From positions 1 through 58,746 of the forward strand of contig NZ_PCPR01000029.1 in the NCBI RefSeq assembly GCF_002979775.1: a stretch of DNA of 58,746 nt, given 5' to 3'. This document shows positions 16,757 to 25,356 of this stretch, piece after piece (the first letter of the stretch is position 1; each line of letters begins with the position of its first letter). Under the pieces are notes generated by a model. It was not told the DNA's origin. It did no database searches and saw only the letters and a list, made by a program, of their open reading frames with translations. Both the position numbers and the translations under genes were made by a program. The stretch comes from Arthrobacter sp. MYb23 (GTDB lineage: Bacteria > Actinomycetota > Actinomycetes > Actinomycetales > Micrococcaceae).

Positions 16757-17743
16757 ATGTACCTGCACACCCAACTTCTCATCAACGAAATCGCCGCTGA
16801 CGAGCCCGATCCCGCTGCAGCAAACGCCCTCCAGGAAGGTCTGGGCGGCCAGTTCGGCGAGATGCGCACCATGATGCAATACCTGTTCCAGAGCATGAAT
16901 TTCCGGGGTGACGCTGCCTCGAAACCCTATAAGGATCTTCTGCAGGGCATCGGCACCGAAGAGATCAGCCACGTGGAGCTCATCGGCACCACCATCTCGC
17001 AGCTCCTTGATGGATCACCCCGCTACCAGGGCAAGAAGTCCGATCCCGTGGACCAGCCGGGCGCAGGGGGAGCTACTCCCCTGAAGATTGCACTGGACAC
17101 CAGCAACATCCACCACTACCTGGTGGGCGCCCAAGGGGCCTTGCCCGTGGATGCCGCCGGCAATCCATGGAGCGGCTCCTACGTCTACAACAGCGGCAAC
17201 CTGGTTCTGGACCTGCTCTACAACCTGATGCTGGAGTCAACGGGCAGGCTGCAAAAATGCCGCATCTACGAAATGACGGACAACAAGACCGCGCGTTCCA
17301 CCATCGCGTACCTGATTGTCCGTGACCAGGCGCACGAGAATGCTTATGCCAAGGCACTGGAGAGTTTGGGCGTGAACTGGGGCAAGCTACTGCCCATTCC
17401 CAAAACCAACGCCGAGCAGTTCCCCGAGGTGAAGAAGCTCTTGGACAAGGGCCTGCAGAGCATCCAGTACACCTTCAGCGCAGACAACCTCAGCGAAGCA
17501 GGCAAGCTTTACCGCGGGGCCTCGCCCTCCAATGATGGGACGGAGCTGAGCACCGACGTCATGCCTGACGGGTACCCGATCACCATCTCCCCCGAACGCA
17601 AGGAAGAATTTGCGCCTGGGTTGGATCCGGAATTGATGGCCCTGATCCAAGCCACGGCCGAACAGGAAATGAAGGACGCGGACAGCCCCAAGGAAGCCGC
17701 ATCAAACGACGCCACTAAGCCCAAGGCAGCCAAGAAGAAGTAA
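16757..17743 (+). CDS. Manganese (non-heme) catalase
   Basis: A 328-aa dimanganese catalase that dismutates hydrogen peroxide in the cytoplasm. The ferritin-like four-helix bundle carries the expected metal ligands: Glu35 ('GEMRTMMQY'), Glu69 and His72 ('EEISHVE'), a Glu at ~160 ('MLESTGR') and His193 ('DQAHENAY'). The C-terminal ~50 residues form a Lys/Ala-rich low-complexity tail. The start ATG lies downstream of GAGGAAT. It is monocistronic, with a palindrome upstream and a strong terminator behind. Confidence 0.95.
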   Translation: MYLHTQLLINEIAADEPDPAAANALQEGLGGQFGEMRTMMQYLFQSMNFRGDAASKPYKDLLQGIGTEEISHVELIGTTISQLLDGSPRYQGKKSDPVDQPGAGGATPLKIALDTSNIHHYLVGAQGALPVDAAGNPWSGSYVYNSGNLVLDLLYNLMLESTGRLQKCRIYEMTDNKTARSTIAYLIVRDQAHENAYAKALESLGVNWGKLLPIPKTNAEQFPEVKKLLDKGLQSIQYTFSADNLSEAGKLYRGASPSNDGTELSTDVMPDGYPITISPERKEEFAPGLDPELMALIQATAEQEMKDADSPKEAASNDATKPKAAKKK

Positions 17744-17755
17744 CGCCCAACAAAA

Positions 17756-17790
17756 GGGTCCCCGCCTCAACCGAGCCGGGGACCCTTTTT
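17756..17790. terminator. Terminator of the Mn-catalase gene
   Basis: A 9-bp stem GGGTCCCCG / CGGGGACCC (17756-17764 with 17777-17785) followed by TTTTT. It is a classical intrinsic terminator and may also act for the convergent DUF1540 gene. Confidence 0.9.
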
Positions 17791-17805
17791 GCTTGTCAGG
17801 AAAAA

Positions 17806-18096
17806 TCAGGAGTGCTCGTACGTCAGGCAGTCAGCAGCTTCGCGGCCGGGACCCACCTTGACGTCATGCGCCTCGCACATGAGGTTGTTATTGTGGACGC
17901 ACTCGGAACGCTGGCAGGCACCAACGTGGGCGAGGACCTTGGGAAGGCCACCCATGGCATTGGTGTCGATGAACGTCGCGCAGGAAGCGTGATCCGCGGT
18001 TCCACCAATGGTGATTCCAAAGGCAGTGCAGCCATCGTGGTTGAATCCGCAGCTGCCGACGCTACAGGCGGATACTTCGGCAACATGTTCGGTCAT
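17806..18096 (-). CDS. DUF1540 cysteine-rich protein
   Basis: A 96-aa protein with two DUF1540 modules, each with four cysteines ('CSVGSCGFNHDGCTAFGITIGG...C' and 'CQRSECVHNNNLMCEAHDV...C'), suggesting a metal- or Fe-S-binding small protein. The ATG at 18096 has AGGAGG in front; a longer in-frame extension upstream has no supporting signal. DUF1540 is common in actinobacteria and clostridia and has no defined function. The adjacent catalase hints at redox or metal stress, weakly. Confidence 0.85.
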   Translation of the reverse strand: MTEHVAEVSACSVGSCGFNHDGCTAFGITIGGTADHASCATFIDTNAMGGLPKVLAHVGACQRSECVHNNNLMCEAHDVKVGPGREAADCLTYEHS

Positions 18097-18243
18097 TGTT
18101 CCTCCTGGTTGGATCTGAAAGGTACTGGGGCAGGGCCCCTCGTGTACTACCCAAACTACGCCGGAATCACGCCCTTTAACCCCTTTGAATAGCGCATTTG
18201 TATGTGCCCTAATCCGCGCCATTACGCCGAAAAACAGAGGTTA

Positions 18244-18441
18244 TTAGCTGAGGTTTTCCTTACTTGGGGTGCGCAGGGCGTCACTGATTTTGGCACGCGT
18301 TTCAGCGTCCAAAGGAGCGGTCACTCTGCTATTGCGCGCTGCCCGGTCCGCCAGGACCTTTTGGATGACCATTCGGCCCAATCCAGCAAAAACGGCTGCG
18401 GCCACAACGCCCAGCACCATCGATTTCGGTTTCTCAGCCAT
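18244..18441 (-). CDS. Hypothetical 65-aa membrane-anchored protein
   Basis: A short protein with one hydrophobic N-terminal segment (~8-26, 'MVLGVVAAAVFAGLGRMVI') followed by a basic, helical C-terminal half. No family is recognised. It ends 147 nt before the DUF1540 start and could share a transcript with it. The coding call rests on plausible codon use and composition only. Confidence 0.55.
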   Translation of the reverse strand: MAEKPKSMVLGVVAAAVFAGLGRMVIQKVLADRAARNSRVTAPLDAETRAKISDALRTPSKENLS

Positions 18442-18747
18442 GCCGCAATCCTAGTGACGCGAACCACCCGGGGAAAGTGCCGCCGTCGGGCCGTCAGTTG
18501 GGTCTTTTTCCCCCGCCGCGGCGGGGTGTCCTCGCGCAATCGGGCTGAATAGGGTATGTGCGCCGCTCCCGGTAGAATGGGTGTGCAAGCTCGCGGAGCG
18601 CCCCCCATGCCGTTCAAACATTGCAGTTCACCACCGTGTTTAACCCTGTGTTCAAGACGCTGTTTGAATGGGCTGAACGGCGTGAGACGGCACCTCCGCG
18701 GCAGCCTTATTTAAGGTTCACCCAACTCACCGCACAGGAGTTACCGG
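18442..18747 (+). other. Long purS upstream region with possible leader structure
   Basis: About 300 bp without a credible gene. A possible -10 hexamer TAGAAT lies near 18573. The last ~150 nt would be an untranslated leader: GCCGTTCAAACA (18609-18620) can pair with TGTTTGAA (18661-18668) or, through its first eight bases, with TGAACGGC (18674-18681), so two alternative hairpins compete. CAGGAG near 18734 is the purS ribosome-binding site. No known purine riboswitch consensus was seen. Confidence 0.45.
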
Positions 18748-18999
18748 ATGCCCCGGATCGTCGTTGACGTCATGCCCAAGCCCGAGATTCTGGACCCCCA
18801 GGGGAAGGCCATCGTGGGTGCACTGCCCCGCCTCGGCTTCAACAGCTTCAGCGCAGTCCGCCAAGGCAAGCGTTTCGAACTGACCGTCGACGGCGAGGTG
18901 ACCGACGCTATCCTGGCCCAGGCCCGCGAAGCTGCCGAGACCCTCCTGTCCAACCCGGTGATCGAGGATGTTGTCAACGTCGAGGTCGTCGAGGCCTGA
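18748..18999 (+). CDS. purS: Phosphoribosylformylglycinamidine synthase subunit PurS
   Basis: An 83-aa small subunit that bridges PurQ and PurL in the split FGAM synthase, step 4 of purine synthesis. The sequence shows the family pattern 'MPRIVVDVMPKPEILDPQGKAI...LPRLGF' and 'VRQGKRFEL'. It begins the purSQL operon; purQ starts 2 nt after its stop. Confidence 0.97.
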   Translation: MPRIVVDVMPKPEILDPQGKAIVGALPRLGFNSFSAVRQGKRFELTVDGEVTDAILAQAREAAETLLSNPVIEDVVNVEVVEA

Positions 19000-19000
19000 T

Positions 19001-19783
19001 ATGACGTCGATCCCCCTGATTGGCGAGGCTGTAGCCGTCGCCGCGGAACCCCGCTTGGCAGGCGCCAAGATCGGCGTCGTGACCTTCCCCGGAACTCTTG
19101 ATGACCGCGACGCCGCCCGTGCAGTGCGGCTTGCAGGCGGCACTGCCGTTTCGCTCTGGCATGCCGACAGCGAACTCGGCGACGTTGACGCAGTCATCAT
19201 CCCCGGCGGTTTCTCCTACGGTGACTATCTCCGCGCAGGCGCCATTTCGCGTTTCGCTCCGCTGATGTCCAAGATCATCGATGCTGCCAACTCGGACGCG
19301 AAGCTTCCGGTTTTGGGTATTTGCAATGGTTTCCAGATCCTGACCGAGTCGCACCTGCTGCCCGGTTCCATGATCAAGAACGACCACCTGAAGTTCATCT
19401 GCCGCGACCAGACGCTGCGCGTGGAGAACGCCAACACCGCCTGGACCGTGGACTACACCGATGGCCAGGAAATCATTGTGCCGTTGAAGAACCAGGACGG
19501 CCAGTACATCGCTGACGAGAAGACCCTGGATGCCCTTGAGGCTGAGGGCCGCGTGGTGTTCCGTTATGTGGGCTTCAACCCGAACGGCTCCCGCCGCGAC
19601 ATCGCCGGCATCTCCAACGCCGCAGGCAACGTGGTGGGCCTCATGCCGCACCCCGAGCACGCAGTGGAGGCCGGCTTCGGCCCCGAGTCTGGTTTGACCG
19701 GCTCGGCCGGAGATTCCCGCGACACCGACGGCCTCGGTTTCTTCACCTCCGTTTTGACCAAGATTGTGGGAGGCGACAAGTGA
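19001..19783 (+). CDS. purQ: Phosphoribosylformylglycinamidine synthase subunit PurQ (glutaminase)
   Basis: A 260-aa class I glutamine amidotransferase that supplies ammonia to PurL. The catalytic Cys108 sits in 'VLGICNGFQ', and the His-x-Glu pair in 'MPHPEHAVE'; 'GGFSYGDYLRAGAI' is diagnostic. The ATG at 19001 directly follows the purS stop. An N-terminal extension of ~20 residues precedes the usual start of the fold ('KIGVVTFPGT'). Its TGA overlaps the purL GTG (GTGA), indicating translational coupling. Confidence 0.97.
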   Translation: MTSIPLIGEAVAVAAEPRLAGAKIGVVTFPGTLDDRDAARAVRLAGGTAVSLWHADSELGDVDAVIIPGGFSYGDYLRAGAISRFAPLMSKIIDAANSDAKLPVLGICNGFQILTESHLLPGSMIKNDHLKFICRDQTLRVENANTAWTVDYTDGQEIIVPLKNQDGQYIADEKTLDALEAEGRVVFRYVGFNPNGSRRDIAGISNAAGNVVGLMPHPEHAVEAGFGPESGLTGSAGDSRDTDGLGFFTSVLTKIVGGDK

Positions 19784-22089
19784 CCACGGAAACCACCAAG
19801 AAGTTCAACATCGACACCGTTGAGCACGCTGCCAAGACCCCGGACACGGAACTCCCGTGGGCCGAGCTGGGCCTGAAGCAGAACGAGTTTGACGAGATCG
19901 TCAAGGTCCTTGGCCGCCGCCCCACCGGCGCCGAGCTGGCCATGTACTCCGTCATGTGGAGCGAGCACTGCTCCTACAAGTCCTCCAAGAACCACCTCCG
20001 CCAGTTCGGCGAAAAGGTCACCGAGGAAATGAAGAAGGACATGCTGGTGGGCATCGGCGAGAACGCCGGCGTCACCAACCTGGGCGACGGCTGGGCCGTG
20101 ACGTTCAAGATCGAGTCCCACAACTCGCCGTCGTTCGTTGAGCCGTACCAGGGTGCCGCTACCGGCATCGGCGGCATTGTCCGCGACATCATCTCCATGG
20201 GTGCCCGCCCGGTTGCCGTGATGGACCCGTTGCGCTTCGGTGCGATCGACCACCCGGACACCGCCCGCGTCATGCACGGTGCTGTTGCCGGCATCGGTGG
20301 CTACGGAAACTGCCTCGGCCTGCCGAACATCGGTGGCGAAATGGTCTTCGACTCCGTCTATCAGGGCAACCCGCTGGTGAACGCACTGGCCGTAGGCGTC
20401 ATGCGCCACGAGGACATCCGCCTGGCCAACGCATCCGGCAAGGGCAACAAGGTTGTCCTGTTCGGTGCCCGCACGGGTGGCGACGGCATTGGCGGCGCTT
20501 CGGTGCTGGCTTCGGAGTCCTTCGACGACACCAAGCCCTCCAAGCGTCCGGCCGTCCAGGTGGGTGACCCCTTCGCTGAGAAGGTCCTCATTGAGTGCTG
20601 CCTGGAGCTCTTCAAGGGCTCGCTGGTTGAAGGCATCCAGGACCTCGGCGCTGCAGGCATTTCCTGCGCCACGTCCGAGCTCGCGTCCAACGGTGACGGC
20701 GGCATGGAAGTTGAACTCACCTCTGTGCTGCTGCGCGATCCCACCCTGACCCCGGGCGAGATCCTCATGTCCGAGTCGCAGGAACGCATGATGGCCGTGG
20801 TCACCCCGGAGAACATCGCAGCGTTCGAGGCTGTTATGGACAAGTGGGCCGTGGAGTACTCCTGGTTGGGTGAGGTCACCGACACCGGTCGCCTCATCAT
20901 CACCTGGGAAGGCGAAGTAATCGTCGACGTCGATCCCCGCACCGTTGCGCACGACGGCCCGGTCTACGACCGTCCGTTCGCCCGCCCGGAGTGGCAGGAC
21001 TCGGTGCAGGCCAACTCCTTCACCGGTTCCGTTGAGGATGCGGGCCGCCCGTCGGCTCCCACCGAGCTGGCCGCAGCCGTCACCGAACTCGTTGCATCGC
21101 CCAACATGTGCAGCAAGGCCTGGATCACCAAGCAGTACGACCGCTACGTTGGCGGCAACACTGCCATGGCATTCCCGGACGATGCCGGCGTGGTCCGCGT
21201 TGACGAGGAAACCGGCCTGGGCGTTGCCTTGGCCACCGACGCCAATGGACGCTACACCTACCTCGAGCCCTACCAGGGTGCACAGCTCGCATTGGCTGAG
21301 GCCTACCGCAACGTTGCCACCTCCGGCGCCGTTCCGATGGCCGTCAGCGACTGCCTGAACTTCGGTTCCCCCGAGGATCCGGATGTCATGTGGCAGCTGG
21401 CCGAAGCCATCCGTGGCCTCTCCGACGCCTGCATGGAACTCGGCATCCCCGTGACCGGCGGCAACGTCTCGCTCTACAACCAGACCGGCACCACGCCGAT
21501 CCACCCCTCCCCTGTGGTGGCAGTTCTGGGCAAGCTCGACGACGTCGCCCGCCGCACGCCGTCGGGCTGGCGTGAGGACGGCCAGGCCATCTACCTGCTG
21601 GGCACCACTGCAGCAGAGTTGGATGGTTCGGAGTGGTCCAACCTCCGCGGACACCTTGGTGGCTTGCCGCCGAAGGTTGACCTCGCAGCAGAGCGCGCCT
21701 TGGGCGAAATCCTGATCAACGCTTCCCGCGACGGCATGGTTGACGCAGCACACGACCTCTCCGAAGGTGGCCTCGCGGCTGCTCTGGTGGAGTCCTCGCT
21801 GCGCTACGGCGTCGGCGCACGCATCGCCCTTGAGGAACTCATGGAGCGCGACGGCGTGGACCTGTTCACGGCCCTCTTCTCCGAGACCCAGGCCCGGGCA
21901 ATCGTGTCCGTGCCGCGCTCCGAGGAAGTCCGTTTCAAGGACATGTGCACCGCCCGCGGCTTCGCCCACCTCCGGATCGGCGTCGTTGACGCTGCCGGTG
22001 GAAAGCTGGAGATCAACGGCGTGGACGAGCTCTCCTTGGACGCTCTCCGCGAAGCACACGAAGCCACCCTGCCGAAGTACTTCGGCTAA
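19780..22089 (+). CDS. purL: Phosphoribosylformylglycinamidine synthase subunit PurL
   Basis: A 769-aa ATP-dependent synthetase subunit of the small PurL type that needs PurS and PurQ. It uses FGAR, ATP and PurQ-derived ammonia to form FGAM. Typical motifs are 'MWSEHCSYKSSK', 'VTFKIESHNSPSFVEPYQGAATGIGGI' and 'LGAAGISCATSELA'. The GTG start overlaps purQ by 4 nt. A strong terminator follows at 22099. Confidence 0.97.
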   Translation: MTTETTKKFNIDTVEHAAKTPDTELPWAELGLKQNEFDEIVKVLGRRPTGAELAMYSVMWSEHCSYKSSKNHLRQFGEKVTEEMKKDMLVGIGENAGVTNLGDGWAVTFKIESHNSPSFVEPYQGAATGIGGIVRDIISMGARPVAVMDPLRFGAIDHPDTARVMHGAVAGIGGYGNCLGLPNIGGEMVFDSVYQGNPLVNALAVGVMRHEDIRLANASGKGNKVVLFGARTGGDGIGGASVLASESFDDTKPSKRPAVQVGDPFAEKVLIECCLELFKGSLVEGIQDLGAAGISCATSELASNGDGGMEVELTSVLLRDPTLTPGEILMSESQERMMAVVTPENIAAFEAVMDKWAVEYSWLGEVTDTGRLIITWEGEVIVDVDPRTVAHDGPVYDRPFARPEWQDSVQANSFTGSVEDAGRPSAPTELAAAVTELVASPNMCSKAWITKQYDRYVGGNTAMAFPDDAGVVRVDEETGLGVALATDANGRYTYLEPYQGAQLALAEAYRNVATSGAVPMAVSDCLNFGSPEDPDVMWQLAEAIRGLSDACMELGIPVTGGNVSLYNQTGTTPIHPSPVVAVLGKLDDVARRTPSGWREDGQAIYLLGTTAAELDGSEWSNLRGHLGGLPPKVDLAAERALGEILINASRDGMVDAAHDLSEGGLAAALVESSLRYGVGARIALEELMERDGVDLFTALFSETQARAIVSVPRSEEVRFKDMCTARGFAHLRIGVVDAAGGKLEINGVDELSLDALREAHEATLPKYFG

Positions 22090-22098
22090 GGACAGCTA

Positions 22099-22143
22099 AC
22101 GCGTAAGGCCCCGGCGCTCGAAGAGTGCCGGGGCCTTACGCGT
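22099..22143. terminator. Bidirectional terminator between purL and the GGDEF-EAL gene
   Basis: A perfect 17-bp stem (22099-22115 with 22127-22143) and 11-nt loop, 10 nt after purL and 13 nt from the end of the convergent GGDEF-EAL gene. Confidence 0.88.
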
Positions 22144-22155
22144 GTCTGCGAGGGC

Positions 22156-23574
22156 TTACGCCGGCCAGGTCCGCAGCCGCGCCAACTGTTCCGTGAACTC
22201 CGTTGCCGGCAATGGCCTGCCGAAGTAGTAGCCCTGGCCGCTCGCACAGCCGATGCTCCGAAGGGCTTCTGCCTGTTCAGCGGTCTCGATCCCTTCCCAC
22301 ACACCCTCCAGGCCACAGGAGCGGATGACTTGCTGGATCGCGGACAGGAAATCCAGCTGGGAAGGATCCTTGCCCAGGTCCTTCACGAACTGCCGGTCCA
22401 CTTTTACCCTGTCCACGGGTAGTTTCCTCAGGTACCCCATGGACGAATAGCCGGCACCGAAGTCGTCGATCTCAAGCCCCACACCCAGCCTGTGCAGGCT
22501 CGCCAGGGTGTAACGGTCCAGCTCGTTGTTGTGGATGATGGCGCTCTCGGTAAGTTCCAGCACCAGTGATTCCGGGGCCAGGCCTTCTTCCGCCAGAGCT
22601 TCGCTGACGTCGTCCACGAACTCCAGGCTTTGAAGATCGGCGGCAGAGACGTTGATCCTCATGGAGAAGAGCTGATGTGCGGTGGCCGGGGCATTCCGCC
22701 ATCGCCGCAATTGACCCACCGCCGTGCGCAGGACCCACCTGCCCAATTCCGCAATCAGGCCGGTCGCCTCGGCAACAGGGATGAACTGGTCCGGCATGAT
22801 CAGGCCATGCACGGGGTGTTTCCATCTGACCAAAGCCTCGCAGCCTTCGATCCTGCCGGTGGAGAGCTCCACGATTGGCTGGTAGTAAAGGACCAACTGA
22901 TCCGAGCGGATGGCTTCGCGGAGTTCCCCCACGATCTGCCGCTGCAGCAGCCGCGCGTGCAGCGTTGCGGGGTCGAACACCTTGAGTTTGTTCCGGCCCT
23001 CGTTCTTGGACTCTTCCACGGCAAGATCGGCCTCTTGGAGCAGATCCTCAATGCTGTGATGCGGTTCCGCAGTGCGCAGGCCAACGCTTGCACCGCAGCG
23101 GATGCTGTTGTTTCCGAGGTCGATGTTCGGTTCCAGCGCGGCAAGGATGCGGTTTCCGACGGCGGCGGCCCGGTTTTGCGGGGTGGCGGGCAACAGTACG
23201 GCGAATTCGTCGCCGCCCAGGCGGGTGACGACGTCGTTCTCCCGGACGGCCGAGCGGATGCGCATGGCAACGGTGATCAGAATCTGGTCCGCCGCGGCAT
23301 GGCCGGCGGAGTTCTTCAGTGCCCTGAACCCGTCCAGGTTCAGGAGGAGGAGTGCCGGCGGGACGGCGCCGTTGGCCGTGGCTTCCTGGGCTTCGATGAA
23401 GGCATCAACCAATGCCAGGCGGTTACCGAGACCGGTGAGGGCGTCCGTGAGGGCCTCCCGGCGCTGTTCAGAGCGTGCTTGATGGAGTTCTGCCATCAAC
23501 GCCTGGACGTGCCGCTCCAGTTTCCCGACCCTCGAATCAGCGGAGATCAGTTTGTGGGGCTTCGTGGAGCTCAC
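22156..23574 (-). CDS. GGDEF-EAL protein, probable c-di-GMP phosphodiesterase
   Basis: A 472-aa soluble protein: short coiled-coil N-terminus (~15-40), GGDEF domain (~40-200) and EAL domain (~205-465). The GGDEF signature (120-124) and the inhibitory-site RxxD (Arg111-Asp114) are intact, but the substrate-pocket Asn-Asp of 'FKxxNDxxGH' reads Lys-Asn ('FRALKNSAGH'), so cyclase activity is doubtful. The EAL domain keeps all expected residues: 'EAL' (Glu246), 'INVSA', 'LELTES', 'DDFGAG', 'KVDRQF', 'EGIE' and 'GQGYYFGRP'. It is probably a c-di-GMP hydrolase, perhaps GTP-tuned by its GGDEF domain. It overlaps the 167-aa gene by 4 nt. Confidence 0.93.
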   Translation of the reverse strand: MSSTKPHKLISADSRVGKLERHVQALMAELHQARSEQRREALTDALTGLGNRLALVDAFIEAQEATANGAVPPALLLLNLDGFRALKNSAGHAAADQILITVAMRIRSAVRENDVVTRLGGDEFAVLLPATPQNRAAAVGNRILAALEPNIDLGNNSIRCGASVGLRTAEPHHSIEDLLQEADLAVEESKNEGRNKLKVFDPATLHARLLQRQIVGELREAIRSDQLVLYYQPIVELSTGRIEGCEALVRWKHPVHGLIMPDQFIPVAEATGLIAELGRWVLRTAVGQLRRWRNAPATAHQLFSMRINVSAADLQSLEFVDDVSEALAEEGLAPESLVLELTESAIIHNNELDRYTLASLHRLGVGLEIDDFGAGYSSMGYLRKLPVDRVKVDRQFVKDLGKDPSQLDFLSAIQQVIRSCGLEGVWEGIETAEQAEALRSIGCASGQGYYFGRPLPATEFTEQLARLRTWPA

Positions 23575-24074
23575 GACTCTTCCAGGCGTCGGAGCGTTGA
23601 GTCGGCAACAGCCTGGGGCTTGGAGACGGGGTTGCGGCGTTCGTCCAGGAACAGCCGGTAGGAGGCGATGTCCAACCTGCCACCCGGCTCCACCTTGTTG
23701 CCTGCGCGGTACACGTGGGTGATCCAGGCCCCGCCGAGGATCGCCTCAATCCAGGCATCGCATTCTGCGAGGGGAAGATGAACGCGGGTCCCGGTGTTCC
23801 TGCGGTGGCCGGCGATGGACACCGTGATGCAGCTGCCCAGGAGGCCTTTGTCCGCCGTGAACCAGGCGAGGCCTTCGACGTCGGCCACTATGGTCAGGTT
23901 CGCGTTGCTGTCCTCCACCGATTGAACGGGACCCATCCGGACTGAGCGGCGGTCAGCGTTCAGCGTGGTGGCTGTTCCTGCTTTGTAGGGTGCGCTGGTG
24001 ATGTCCTGGCGGAACGCGGACAGTTCCTGGGTGTGCTGGATCTGGATCCGGGTGGTCAGTTCGTTGAAGGTCAT
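23571..24074 (-). CDS. Unknown 167-aa protein between two c-di-GMP enzymes
   Basis: A soluble mixed alpha/beta protein ('MTFNELTTRIQIQHTQELSAF...') with no family I recognise. The second half contains 'GSCITVSIAGHRRNTGTRVHLPLAECDAWIEAILGG'. There are no PilZ RxxxR or (D/N)xSxxG motifs, no membrane segments and no signal peptide. It overlaps both the upstream cyclase and downstream GGDEF-EAL genes by 4 nt, so translation of all three is coupled. By position it could be a partner or adaptor of the cyclase/phosphodiesterase pair, or an effector; this is inference. Confidence 0.8.
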   Translation of the reverse strand: MTFNELTTRIQIQHTQELSAFRQDITSAPYKAGTATTLNADRRSVRMGPVQSVEDSNANLTIVADVEGLAWFTADKGLLGSCITVSIAGHRRNTGTRVHLPLAECDAWIEAILGGAWITHVYRAGNKVEPGGRLDIASYRLFLDERRNPVSKPQAVADSTLRRLEES

Positions 24075-25249
24075 GATCTTGCCTCATCCGCTATAGTGGC
24101 CGCCTCCGGGCGGTCGGCTCCTACAATCCTGTTTCTGCCCTGCGCCTTTGCGCTGTAAAGGGCTGCGTCAGCTACCTCGATCATGAAATTGAGGTCGGCG
24201 GACGCGGGAATGCTTGATGTCACTCCGTAGCTGATGGTGGGGAACACCACGCCGTCCGGGGCAGGCATGGCTGCCATCCGGTGGCTGATTTCAGTGGCGA
24301 TGTCCTCTGCCCGGTCCTGCGTTGCCCCCGGAAGGAAGAGGACAAACTCTTCCCCTCCATAACGTCCAATGAGGTCTGTGGACCGGACCGAGGCGACGCA
24401 GGCTTCAGCAAAGGCGCGCAAGGCCACATCTCCGGCGCCGTGGCCGTGTTCGTCATTGACGGCTTTGAAGTGGTCCAGATCCGCCAGGACCACGGCTGCT
24501 CCGGATCCTGTGGAGTGCAGGCGGTCAAGCTCAGTGGTGGCAAGGTCCAGGAACGCTCCGCGGTTGAGGAGTCCCGTCAGGTGGTCGCGGGTGGCACGTT
24601 CGCGGAGGCCTTTGATGAGTTGGTCGCTGGTCAGGGCCGTCATGCTGAAGGAAACGGTGACCAGGAGGACCATGGATATCAGTGCGGACGGTCCGGGCCC
24701 AAAATATGTACGGAACGCGTGGCTGGCCGGCCCTTCAAAGGCATAAACCATCCATCGGCCCAGGTAGTAGGCGGCCAGAAGGCCTGCAGCCAGGGACAAT
24801 GCTTTGTGGACCTGGGAATGCGAGGACTTGATGAACCAGAGATCGTAGGCGGCCAATGCTATGCCCACGGTCATCATGGCCAGATAGACGAAGCCACCGG
24901 ACCAGACGTTGTTCCCCGGGCTTTCCAGAAAGGATGCGACAGCGGTGACGGCGGGACCAACGGCCAGCTGCCACGGTGCGGCTTTCCGGTCCCGGAGGGT
25001 CTTAGCTCCGGCCCAAACGCTGAAGGCACCTGCCACCACAAGGACGTTGCCCATGGGGTTTGCCCACACTTGGTGGGGGGTGCCGTTGAGGAGGAAGGCC
25101 GCGTTGCCCACCATAAACTCGAGGAGAGCCAGGCTCCACCAGCCTGCGTACGGCGAGCGTGTGCGGTGGAAGGAGGTACAGAAAAGCATCAGAAGCGTCA
25201 CGGTGACCACGCCCAGGGCAACTCTCACTGAGAATGCATCGAGCTCCAT
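24071..25249 (-). CDS. Membrane diguanylate cyclase (GGDEF)
   Basis: A 392-aa protein with about six to seven hydrophobic segments in residues ~8-205 (an unnamed MASE-like sensor region) and a C-terminal GGDEF domain. The active site reads GGEEF (298-302) with 'DLDHFKAVNDEHGHGAGD' intact, and RxxD (289-292, 'RSTD') five residues ahead gives a product-inhibition I-site. It should therefore be an active, feedback-limited c-di-GMP synthase at the membrane. It starts a three-gene coupled unit and carries its own upstream copy of the 28-bp element (25315-25342). The input signal is unknown. Confidence 0.93.
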   Translation of the reverse strand: MELDAFSVRVALGVVTVTLLMLFCTSFHRTRSPYAGWWSLALLEFMVGNAAFLLNGTPHQVWANPMGNVLVVAGAFSVWAGAKTLRDRKAAPWQLAVGPAVTAVASFLESPGNNVWSGGFVYLAMMTVGIALAAYDLWFIKSSHSQVHKALSLAAGLLAAYYLGRWMVYAFEGPASHAFRTYFGPGPSALISMVLLVTVSFSMTALTSDQLIKGLRERATRDHLTGLLNRGAFLDLATTELDRLHSTGSGAAVVLADLDHFKAVNDEHGHGAGDVALRAFAEACVASVRSTDLIGRYGGEEFVLFLPGATQDRAEDIATEISHRMAAMPAPDGVVFPTISYGVTSSIPASADLNFMIEVADAALYSAKAQGRNRIVGADRPEAATIADEARS

Positions 25250-25314
25250 GCCAACCCCCTCAGCTGGTCATCCTTCGCTTTGAGTTCAGTGTCCCGGTGC
25301 TTCCTCAACCTCCA

Positions 25315-25342
25315 TGCTGGGTTTGCTCAAGATTGGATCAAG
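25315..25342 (-). promoter_or_regulatory. 28-bp element, copy B (upstream of the cyclase gene)
   Basis: On the minus strand: CTTGAT-CC-AATCTTGA-G-CAAACCCAGCA. It matches copy A (31136-31163) at 25 of 28 positions. The CTTGA half-sites recur with an 11-bp period, as in operators of OmpR/PhoB-type response regulators. It lies 66 nt upstream of the cyclase start, in the 107-nt gap after the GT2 gene. Confidence 0.65.
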
Positions 25343-25356
25343 ATCAGGTGCGGTCA

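Noticed and set aside
19564..22059. An 831-aa open frame on the minus strand, antisense to purL
   Set aside because: It lies opposite the highly conserved purL, has a biased Gly/Val/His/Asp-rich composition with no domain, and arises from codon-position GC bias.
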